Of a stretch of DNA of 64,000 bases, positions 26,846-33,700 are shown piece after piece. The translations under genes were made by a program, and so were the position numbers. The notes beneath the pieces were generated by a model, which was given only the letters and a program-made list of their open reading frames with translations, had not been told where the DNA came from and did not search any database. Each line of letters starts with the position of its first letter. Position 1 is the stretch's first letter. Source of the DNA: Microbacterium horticulturae (GTDB taxonomy: Bacteria > Actinomycetota > Actinomycetes > Actinomycetales > Microbacteriaceae); assembly GCF_029094505.1 (NCBI RefSeq), contig NZ_CP119108.1:992001-1056000 (forward strand), read 5' to 3'.

Positions 26846-27721
26846 TTGGCCCAGCAGCACGACTCGTCAGCGGACGAGAATCAGCACGAGAAGACCACGG
26901 CGGTCGCGCGCTCACGACGCAGCCTGCGCGTCGCCGCCCCTGCAGCACCAGACAATCGCGCGACTCGTCGCGCCGCGGCGGTGAAGAATCGCCGATCGCC
27001 CGGTCGTCGCGTCGCGGTCGTCGGCGTGATCGCCGCGCTCGTCGGCTCGGTCGCCATCCCCGCATTCGCGGCCGCTCAGTCCACGCCCGAGACCCGTACG
27101 GTGCAGCAGCTCGCCAACGCCGACGCCCAGTCGCTCGTGGTGGCCTCCGAGCATGAGCACGGGGCCTCCGAGCTCGATCGCAGCAGCTATTCGGCCACGA
27201 CCGAGGCTGAGATCGAGAAGAAGCAGGCGGCCGAAGCCGCCGCCGCCCGTGCCAAAGAAGCAGCCCGCACCGCCTCGTACACCTCGCAGAGCGTCGATCT
27301 GAGCGTCACCGGCCCGGGCAGCGGCGACGTCCGCTGGCCGCTGGCCAAGATCGACCACATCGGCGACGGCTTCATGGCGCGCGGCGGCGAACACCAGGGC
27401 GTCGACCTGCTCACCGCGGGCGGCACCCCGATCTTCGCGGCAGCGTCCGGAACCGTGAAGGTCTCCAGCGAGGGCTACTACGGTTACGGCGTCGCGATCT
27501 CGATCGACTCGGTGATCGGCGGCAAGAAGGTCAACACGCTCTACGGTCACATGCGCTACGGCAGCCGTCAGGTCGTCGCCGGACAGAAGGTCAAGGTCGG
27601 TCAGGTCATCGGCCTCGTGGGCAGCACGGGGCGCTCGACGGCCAATCACCTCCACTTCGAGGTGGCCATCAACGGCACCAAGGTCGACCCCCTGGCCTGG
27701 CTCAAGGCGAACGCCAGCTGA
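26846..27721 (+). CDS. secreted M23-family (LytM) peptidase-like protein
   Basis: 291 aa. The TTG at 26846 is preferred because GGAGGA lies 6 nt upstream; no better start fits. A long basic N-region is followed by a hydrophobic signal segment at about 52-72 ending in A-F-A-A-A, then a helical linker (K-K-Q-A-A-E-A-A-A-A-R-A-K), then an M23 domain from about residue 160: G-G-E-H-Q-G-V-D-L near 185 (HxxxD), L-Y-G-H-M and H-L-H-F-E-V near the end (HxH). All zinc ligands are present, so it is probably an active endopeptidase acting on peptidoglycan crosslinks. Confidence 0.9.
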   Translation: MAQQHDSSADENQHEKTTAVARSRRSLRVAAPAAPDNRATRRAAAVKNRRSPGRRVAVVGVIAALVGSVAIPAFAAAQSTPETRTVQQLANADAQSLVVASEHEHGASELDRSSYSATTEAEIEKKQAAEAAAARAKEAARTASYTSQSVDLSVTGPGSGDVRWPLAKIDHIGDGFMARGGEHQGVDLLTAGGTPIFAAASGTVKVSSEGYYGYGVAISIDSVIGGKKVNTLYGHMRYGSRQVVAGQKVKVGQVIGLVGSTGRSTANHLHFEVAINGTKVDPLAWLKANAS

Positions 27722-27743
27722 GGCATCCCACCCCTCATCGACA

Positions 27744-27773
27744 CGCCGCCGGATCCAAACGGGTCCGGCGGCG
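27744..27773 (+). terminator. M23 peptidase terminator
   Basis: 13-bp stem (CGCCGCCGGATCC/GGGTCCGGCGGCG, one G-U pair) with AAAC loop, 23 nt after the stop codon. Confidence 0.85.
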
Positions 27774-27785
27774 CTGTGTCGGGAC

Positions 27786-27791
27786 TACCCT
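27786..27791 (+). promoter_or_regulatory. possible -10 box of the 37-codon ORF
   Basis: TACCCT fits TAnnnT, 37 nt upstream of ATG 27829. No clear -35 is seen. Confidence 0.35.
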
Positions 27792-27828
27792 GTTCGCAGA
27801 CGCCGAGATCCACGTGAAAGGGACGCCG

Positions 27829-27942
27829 ATGGACGTGAGCACACCCCGCATCCGCACCATGGATGCGCTCGGGCTCTTCGTTCTCCGGCATCATGAGAAC
27901 GGATGCCGCACCCTGTGTGCGGCGCACGGGCGCCGTCTGTAG
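27829..27942 (+). CDS. 37-aa small ORF, possible leader peptide
   Basis: A short reading frame with AAAGGG 6 nt before its ATG. Its last codons and TAG stop fall in a strong terminator hairpin (27930-27955), so ribosomes on this ORF would block that hairpin. The peptide begins M-D-V-S-T-P-R-I-R-T, contains F-V-L-R-H-H-E-N-G-C-R, and ends G-R-R-L. Two further hairpins (27886-27908 and 27905-27923) overlap within it. This layout fits an attenuator for the HNH gene, but an independent small protein with its own terminator is equally possible. The rest of 27943-28032 holds no gene. Confidence 0.5.
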   Translation: MDVSTPRIRTMDALGLFVLRHHENGCRTLCAAHGRRL

Positions 27943-27955
27943 ACGGCGCTTTTTT
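27930..27955 (+). terminator. intrinsic terminator overlapping the small ORF
   Basis: 9-bp perfect stem GCGCCGTCT/AGACGGCGC, 2-nt loop, then TTTTTT: the only classical U-tract terminator I see in the window. The TAG of the small ORF sits in the loop and first stem bases. Confidence 0.92.
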
Positions 27956-28032
27956 CATCCCTGCACAGGGGCGACGCGTCTTTGCAACCGACCGTCCGGA
28001 AAGCCGTTTCGGACCGATCGTGAGGATGACGG

Positions 28033-28530
28033 ATGCGCACACTGGTGCTGAACGCAGGATACGAACCGCTGGCTGTCGTGTCGTTTCGCCGGGCCCTGGT
28101 CCTGGTGATGAACGACAAGGCCACGATCATCGAGCGCGTCGAGGAGAGCCCCGTGCTCGCCGCCGGCGGCGCGTTCGACAGACCCGCGGTGATCATCCTG
28201 ACCCGCTACGTGCACCTGCCCCACCCCGGCCACGTGCCGGTCACCCGGCGCGGCGTGCTGCGCCGTGACGCCTTCCGCTGTGCGTACTGCGGCGGGCACG
28301 CGGCGACGATCGACCACGTGCAGCCGCGCTCGCGCGGTGGGGCCGACAGCTGGGAGAACCTCGTCGCGTGCTGTCAGCGCTGCAACAACGTCAAGGGCGA
28401 CCGCACACCGCAGGAGATGTCGTGGCGGCTGCGCTTCGCGCCCCGGCCGCCGCACGGACCCTCATGGGCGATCCGCGGCGCCGACCGTGCAGACCCGCGC
28501 TGGGAGCCGTATCTGGCGCTCGCCGCGTGA
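28033..28530 (+). CDS. HNH endonuclease family protein
   Basis: 165 aa. The N-terminal part (M-R-T-L-V-L-N-A-G-Y-E-P-L) is the conserved start of a widespread actinobacterial and cyanobacterial HNH family. The nuclease domain has C-A-Y-C-G-G, A-T-I-D-H-V-Q-P-R-S-R-G-G, N-L-V-A-C-C-Q-R-C-N: a zinc CxxC...CxxC frame around the His and Asn of the HNH motif. The role of this family is not established; repair or restriction is possible. GAGGAT lies 5 nt before ATG 28033. Confidence 0.9.
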   Translation: MRTLVLNAGYEPLAVVSFRRALVLVMNDKATIIERVEESPVLAAGGAFDRPAVIILTRYVHLPHPGHVPVTRRGVLRRDAFRCAYCGGHAATIDHVQPRSRGGADSWENLVACCQRCNNVKGDRTPQEMSWRLRFAPRPPHGPSWAIRGADRADPRWEPYLALAA

Positions 28531-28638
28531 GGCTGCCGCCGACCTGCGGCCGGCCCGTCTCGGGAGTAGGGTCGCACGTGGCGGATCGATGACGTGAGTT
28601 GCCACCCCCAGGTCGCTCACGGCCGGAGGGAGGCAGGG

Positions 28639-31600
28639 ATGCATCTGACAGTGGTCGGAAGCACGGCGCGCGTGCACGGTGCCGTGCAGGTTCCGAATTC
28701 CAAATACCACGCGCATCGCGCTCTGATCCTGGCGTCGCTGGCTCCCGGCACGAGCCGGATCAGCGGGCTCAGCGACGCCCGGCACGTGCAGTACACGGTC
28801 GGGGTGCTGCGGGCGCTGGGCGTGGACGTCGAGGTCGACGGCGACACCTTCGTGGTCCACGGCGGGCGATACCGGCCGCGCCGCGAGCGGGTGAGCGTGG
28901 GCAGCTCCGGCTCGACGCTCTACTTCATGACGGGGCTGGCAGCCCTCGCTGACCGTGACGTCGTGCTCACGGGGCAGAAGTACTTTCAGCGCCGTCCGAT
29001 CGGTCCGCTGCTGCGCGCGCTGAGCGAGATGGGGGTGGATGCCGCATCCCCCACCGATTGCCCCCCGCTGCGCATTCGGCACGGCCGCCCGGCGGGCGGC
29101 GTCGTGCACATCGCCGGCACCCTGTCGCAGTGGATCTCGGCGCTGCTGCTGGTCGCGCCGTTCGCGCGTGCGCACACCACCGTGATCGTCGACGGGCCGT
29201 TCAACGAGCGCAGCTACGTGGACCTGACCGTGCGCATGATGACGACGTTCGGACTCGACGTGACGGTGTCTCCCGACGGGCGGCGATTCGACATCGCGCC
29301 CGACCAGTCGCCGCACCCTGTCGACCTGACGCTGCCGCCCGACATCGGCTCGGCGGCGTTCGGTCTGGCGGTGGCGGCGCTGCGTCCGGCCGACGTGCTG
29401 CTGACCGGTCTCGACAGCATCGACCCGGTGGTGGTCGACCACCCCGAGGCGGAATTCCTGCGGATCGCCCGCGAGATGGGGCTGCCGATGGTGGTGGATG
29501 CCGCGGCCGGCGGCGTCCGCGTGCAGCATGACGGCCTGCGGCTGCAGCCGGTGGAGGTGGACTGCCGCCTGGTGCCCGACATGCTGCCGATCCTGTCGGC
29601 GATGGCGGCCGTCGCCGACGGCGAGAGCGTCTTCCACGACGTCGAGCACGTGCGGCTGAAGGAGTCGGACCGGGTCACCTCGATGCTGCAGCTGAACGCC
29701 ATGGGCGGCGACGTCGACTTCGACGGCACCGACCTGCGTGTGCGCGGCGTGTCGCGTCTGCGGGGGGAGCACCTGTCGTCCTTCAACGACCACCGGGTGC
29801 TCATGTCGCTGGCGGTGGCGGCCTCGGCCGCCTCCGGGCGCTCGACGCTCACCTTTCCGAATGCCTATCGCATCTCGTACCCGCAGTTCCTCGACGCGAT
29901 GACCGAGCTGCACGCCGACATGCAGATCGAGAAGGGGCCGGCCCGCCCGACGGCGCGGCGGCGTCCGCCCGCGGGCACGGCGGACCAGGCCGCGCAGGTG
30001 ACCGGTGCCGAATGGATCCGGCGGTGGGCACAAGAGCGTCCGTACGGGCTGGCACTGGTGGATGCCGCGCCCGACCGCACCGGACGGATGACCTGGTCGG
30101 AGCTCGACCAGTCCGTCGACAAGGCCGCCGCGCTCTTCCTCGAGCTCGGCGTTGAGCCGGGCGACCGGGTCGCCGTTCAGCTGCCGAACTGCGCGGGTTT
30201 CGTCGTGATCGCCGCCGCGGCGGCGCGCATCGGGGCGGTGATCTGCCCGATCATGCCGATCTTCCGCGAGCGCGAGGTCGCCTTCGCGCTGAAGCGCTCG
30301 CGGGCGAAGCTCGTCGTGGTCGCCGACAACTTCCGCGGACGGCAGCACGATCACGAGCTGGCCGACATCCTCGCCGGGCCCGCGGCATCCGACCTCTCCG
30401 TCACCGATGTGCTGGTGATGCATCTGACCCCCGGGGTCGCGCATGTGCTGCCGCCGTGCGAGAACCCCGACGTGCGCTGGTACGCGTGGCATCGGGCCTC
30501 GGCCTGGGCGAAGGCCGACCGCGCGGTGCTCGACGCGCGCACGCCGCGGCCGGACGACGACGCACAGCTGCTGTTCACCTCGGGCACCTCCGGCGAGCCG
30601 AAGGGAGTGCTGCACACGCATGCGAGCCTGAGCCGAGCGGCGTGGATGGAGATCGAGCAGCTGCCGCTGAACTCGACCGACAGCGTGTACATCCCGTCGC
30701 CGCTCGCCCACCAGACCGGGTTCCTCTACGGTATGTGGCTGGCGTGGGCGCTCGGAGTCCCGGCCATCGTGCAGCGGGCCTGGAACGGACGCCGCGCACT
30801 CGAAGTGCTCGAGGAGTGGGAGGGCACCTTCGTGCAGGCCGCCACGCCGTTCCTCACCGATCTGGTTCGCGAGGTGGAGGCGGGAGCGCCCCGGCCTCGC
30901 GCGCTGCGGATCTTCGTCGCCACCGGCGCGGCGGTGCCACGAGCGCTCGCCGAGCGTGCGACTCGGGTGCTGGGCGCCGCGGTATGCGGAGCATTCGGCA
31001 CCACCGAGACGGGGCTTGCCGCGCTGTCGACGCCGGGCGACCCGGCCGGCAAGGCCTGGGGCACCGACGGCCGGGCGCTTCGCGATGTGCAGCTGCGGAT
31101 CGTCGACGACGAGGGGCGCCCGGTCTCGCCCGGTGCCGAGGGCAACTTCGAACTGTCGGGGCCGACCGTGTTCCGCGGTTACCTCGACCGGCCCGATCTG
31201 AGCGCCGAGGCGTTCGCCGCCGACGGTTGGTACCGCACGGGCGACCTCGCCCGTATCGACGACGACGGGTATCTGCGCATCACCGGCCGTGTGCGCGACG
31301 TCATCAACCGCGGCGGTGAGAAGGTGCCGGTCTCGGAGATCGAGCAGCTTCTCTACCGGCACGAAGCCGTCGACGATGTTGCGATCGTGGCGATGCCCGA
31401 CGAGCGGCTGGGCGAGCGGGCGTGCGCGTTCGTCGTGCTCGCCGCCGGGCACCGGCTCTCGTTCACCCGGATGCAGCAGTACCTCGATGAGAACAGGGTC
31501 TCCAAGAGCTACTGGCCCGAGCGTCTCGAGGTCGTCGACGAGCTGCCCCGCAATGCCGTCGGCAAGGTACAGAAGTTCCTGCTGCGCGAGCAGGCGGCGA

Positions 31601-31713
31601 CTCTCAAGCCCCAGCGCTTGAAGACCCTGACAGACACCGACAAGGAGGGCCCCCTCGATGACCAGCATCCCGGTCACGACCGACGGACGTGGAAGCCGAA
31701 TAGAACAGCCTGA
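28639..31713 (+). CDS. fusion: EPSP-synthase-like domain + acyl-CoA ligase (cyclohexanecarboxyl-CoA pathway candidate)
   Basis: 1024 aa in one uninterrupted frame; GGAGGGAGG precedes ATG 28639. Residues 1-430 are an EPSP synthase fold: S21-K22, R27, S89-S-G-S-T93, R119-P-I, S163-Q164, D314, K341-E342-S-D-R345, D384-H385-R386. Changes from true EPSPS: Y23 for Ser23, Y95 for Arg100, I412 for Lys411. A basic, Pro/Ala-rich linker (about 430-450) leads to an adenylate-forming ligase with A3 T647-S-G-T-S-G-E-P-K-G656, T-T-E-T-G, Y865-R-T-G-D and catalytic K976. Known shikimate-to-cyclohexanecarboxyl-CoA clusters encode these as separate proteins; fusion suggests channelling. The 3' end overlaps the next gene by 56 nt. 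Confidence 0.88.
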   Translation: MHLTVVGSTARVHGAVQVPNSKYHAHRALILASLAPGTSRISGLSDARHVQYTVGVLRALGVDVEVDGDTFVVHGGRYRPRRERVSVGSSGSTLYFMTGLAALADRDVVLTGQKYFQRRPIGPLLRALSEMGVDAASPTDCPPLRIRHGRPAGGVVHIAGTLSQWISALLLVAPFARAHTTVIVDGPFNERSYVDLTVRMMTTFGLDVTVSPDGRRFDIAPDQSPHPVDLTLPPDIGSAAFGLAVAALRPADVLLTGLDSIDPVVVDHPEAEFLRIAREMGLPMVVDAAAGGVRVQHDGLRLQPVEVDCRLVPDMLPILSAMAAVADGESVFHDVEHVRLKESDRVTSMLQLNAMGGDVDFDGTDLRVRGVSRLRGEHLSSFNDHRVLMSLAVAASAASGRSTLTFPNAYRISYPQFLDAMTELHADMQIEKGPARPTARRRPPAGTADQAAQVTGAEWIRRWAQERPYGLALVDAAPDRTGRMTWSELDQSVDKAAALFLELGVEPGDRVAVQLPNCAGFVVIAAAAARIGAVICPIMPIFREREVAFALKRSRAKLVVVADNFRGRQHDHELADILAGPAASDLSVTDVLVMHLTPGVAHVLPPCENPDVRWYAWHRASAWAKADRAVLDARTPRPDDDAQLLFTSGTSGEPKGVLHTHASLSRAAWMEIEQLPLNSTDSVYIPSPLAHQTGFLYGMWLAWALGVPAIVQRAWNGRRALEVLEEWEGTFVQAATPFLTDLVREVEAGAPRPRALRIFVATGAAVPRALAERATRVLGAAVCGAFGTTETGLAALSTPGDPAGKAWGTDGRALRDVQLRIVDDEGRPVSPGAEGNFELSGPTVFRGYLDRPDLSAEAFAADGWYRTGDLARIDDDGYLRITGRVRDVINRGGEKVPVSEIEQLLYRHEAVDDVAIVAMPDERLGERACAFVVLAAGHRLSFTRMQQYLDENRVSKSYWPERLEVVDELPRNAVGKVQKFLLREQAATLKPQRLKTLTDTDKEGPLDDQHPGHDRRTWKPNRTA

Positions 31714-32854
31714 ATACGACGCCGTCCTCGACGAGGTCACCCGGTGGGTGCAGGACCCCGGCGAGGAGTGGGCGGAGCGGATCGAAGAGACCGGGACTGT
31801 ACCGCGTGAGCTGTTCGACGAGCTGAAGCAGCGCGGCTACCTGAGTATGGCGGCGCCCCGCGACCTCGGTGGGCGCGGGCTGGCGTTCAGCCAGTGGATG
31901 GGCCTCATGGAGGTCTTCTCACGCTCGCACGCCTCGATCCGGATGCTGGTGCACGTTCTCAACGGCACCTGGCGTGCTATCAACCCGCACGTGACCGAGG
32001 CGCAGCGCGAGAAGTTCGTGAAGCCGATGATCGCCGGCGAGCTGCTCGTCGCTTTCACCCTCACCGAGCCGGGCAACGGCACCGGCGCCGACATCACCAG
32101 CACCGTGCGGCGCGAGGGCGACACCTATCTGCTGAACGGCCGCAAGCATCTCATCACGTTCGGTGTGAACTGCGACTACTGGCTGCTGTTCGCGCGGCTC
32201 GAAGGCACCTCCGGCAAGGAGGGCACCGTGGCGCTGCTCGTCGACCGGCACGCGCCGGGCGTCGAGGTCGAAGACACCTCGCAGACCATGGGGGTGCACG
32301 GCACCGACCATGCGAGCCTGACCTTCACCGACACCCCGGTGCCGGTCGCGCAGCGCCTGGGAGAAGAGGGCGACGGGCTCGCCATCGCCCTGGGCGGATT
32401 CCTCACTCCGAGCCGCATCTCGGTGGCGATGAGCTGCGTGGGCCTGGCCGAGCGGGCGCAGGAGCTTGCCGTCGACTACGCCACCGGCCGAGTGACCTTC
32501 GGCAAGCCCATCGCGTCGCGGCAGGCCGTCGCGTTCATGATCGCCGAGAACGAGGCCGACATCCAGGCCGCCAAGCAGCTCACCCTGCACGCGGCGCGAC
32601 GGTGGGAGGAGGGGGCGGATGACGCGCCCGCCCTGTCGTCGATGGCTAAGATGACCGCGGTCGACATGCTCACGCGGGTGACCGACAAGGCGCTGCAGGT
32701 GCACGGGGGCATCGGGTACTGGAAGACGTCGCCGATCGAGCGGGTGTACCGCGACGCCCGGGCCCAGCGCTTCGAGGAGGGCACCAACGAGATCCAGAAG
32801 ACGGTGGTCGCCCGTGACGTGTTCACGCGCGCGGCGCAGAAGGAGAACGCATGA
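31658..32854 (+). CDS. acyl-CoA dehydrogenase (cyclohexanecarboxyl-CoA cluster)
   Basis: 398-aa FAD enzyme. It shows the flavin-binding F-T-L-T-E-P-G-N-G-T-G near residue 130, the C-terminal helices with Q-V-H-G-G-I-G-Y near 348, and the catalytic base E374 in F-E-E-G-T-N-E-I-Q. AAGGAGG lies 9 nt before ATG 31658, which is 56 nt inside the ligase gene. In the inferred pathway such an enzyme adjusts ring unsaturation of a cyclohexenyl-CoA ester; the exact step is not determined. The stop overlaps the SDR start by 4 nt (ATGA). Confidence 0.93.
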   Translation: MTSIPVTTDGRGSRIEQPEYDAVLDEVTRWVQDPGEEWAERIEETGTVPRELFDELKQRGYLSMAAPRDLGGRGLAFSQWMGLMEVFSRSHASIRMLVHVLNGTWRAINPHVTEAQREKFVKPMIAGELLVAFTLTEPGNGTGADITSTVRREGDTYLLNGRKHLITFGVNCDYWLLFARLEGTSGKEGTVALLVDRHAPGVEVEDTSQTMGVHGTDHASLTFTDTPVPVAQRLGEEGDGLAIALGGFLTPSRISVAMSCVGLAERAQELAVDYATGRVTFGKPIASRQAVAFMIAENEADIQAAKQLTLHAARRWEEGADDAPALSSMAKMTAVDMLTRVTDKALQVHGGIGYWKTSPIERVYRDARAQRFEEGTNEIQKTVVARDVFTRAAQKENA

Positions 32855-33693
32855 GCACGCCCGAGACCGAAGATGCGGGGGAGTACGAGGGGCGCATCGC
32901 GCTGATCACCGGGTCGTCGCGCGGCATCGGCCGTACCCTCGCCCTCGACCTGGCGGGCAAGGGAGCGTCGGTGGTGGTCAACTACCGCACGAACGCCGAT
33001 CTCGCCGAGCAGGTCGTGACCGAGGCGCGGCGTCGCGGCGGCGACGGCATCGCCGTGCAGGCCGACATGGAGAGCCCCGAAGACATCGTGCGCCTCTTCG
33101 ACGCGACGGCCGAGAAGTACGGCCGGCTCGACTTCTTCGTCAACAACGCGGCCGCCGCGGCGTTCAAGCGGGTCGCCGACCTGAAGACGCACCATCTCGA
33201 CCGCTCGTACGCGATGAACGTGCGGCCGTTCGTGCTCGGCGCGCAGGAGGCCGTCAAGCTCATGGATCGCGGCGGCCGAATCGTCGCCGTCTCCAGCTAC
33301 GGCAGCATGCGGGCGTTCGCAACCTATGCGGCGCTGGGCTCGTACAAGGCAGCAGTCGAGTCGTTCATCCGGTTCATGGCCGTCGAGTTCGCCGGGTACG
33401 GCATCACGGTGAACGGTGTGAACGGAGGCCTGATCGACTCCGACTCGCTCGACTACTTCTATTCGATGCCGGGAATGGCGCCGATGCAGAAGGTCATCGA
33501 CGCTATCCCGCTGGGCCGGCCCGGAACCGTCGAAGACATGGCGAACGCGATCGACTTCCTCCTCTCCGATCGCGCCGGCTACATCACCGGCCACACGATC
33601 GTCGTGGACGGCGGGATGACGGTGGCCGCGCCCCCGTACTGGCACGACACGACGGAGCCGCTCGGGCTGCCGCCGCGTCCCGTGCGGGACTGA
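32851..33693 (+). CDS. SDR enoyl-CoA reductase, ChcA-like (1-cyclohexenylcarbonyl-CoA reductase candidate)
   Basis: 280-aa short-chain dehydrogenase fold protein: nucleotide loop T-G-S-S-R-G-I-G at residues 20-27, N-N-A-A-A-A-A near 98, C-terminal I-T-G-H-T-I-V-V-D-G-G. The active-site pair is Y159-x6-K166, the spacing of enoyl reductases (FabI/FabL and ChcA), not the Y-x3-K of ketoreductases. The length equals that reported for ChcA. Within this operon it is the natural candidate for reducing the cyclohexenyl-CoA intermediates. Function by homology and context only. Confidence 0.85.
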   Translation: MSTPETEDAGEYEGRIALITGSSRGIGRTLALDLAGKGASVVVNYRTNADLAEQVVTEARRRGGDGIAVQADMESPEDIVRLFDATAEKYGRLDFFVNNAAAAAFKRVADLKTHHLDRSYAMNVRPFVLGAQEAVKLMDRGGRIVAVSSYGSMRAFATYAALGSYKAAVESFIRFMAVEFAGYGITVNGVNGGLIDSDSLDYFYSMPGMAPMQKVIDAIPLGRPGTVEDMANAIDFLLSDRAGYITGHTIVVDGGMTVAAPPYWHDTTEPLGLPPRPVRD

Positions 33694-33700
33694 CCGGGCC

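Noticed and set aside
28639..29930. Housekeeping aroA of the shikimate pathway
   Set aside because: Fusion to a CoA ligase, three altered active-site positions and CoA-ester enzymes downstream argue for a specialised role; finding no other aroA in the genome would reverse this.
28462..31740. Minus-strand open frame of over 1000 codons opposite the fusion gene
   Set aside because: It is rich in His, Arg and Gly as expected for the antisense of a GC-rich gene, shows no domain, and lies opposite a frame with clear EPSPS and ligase motifs.
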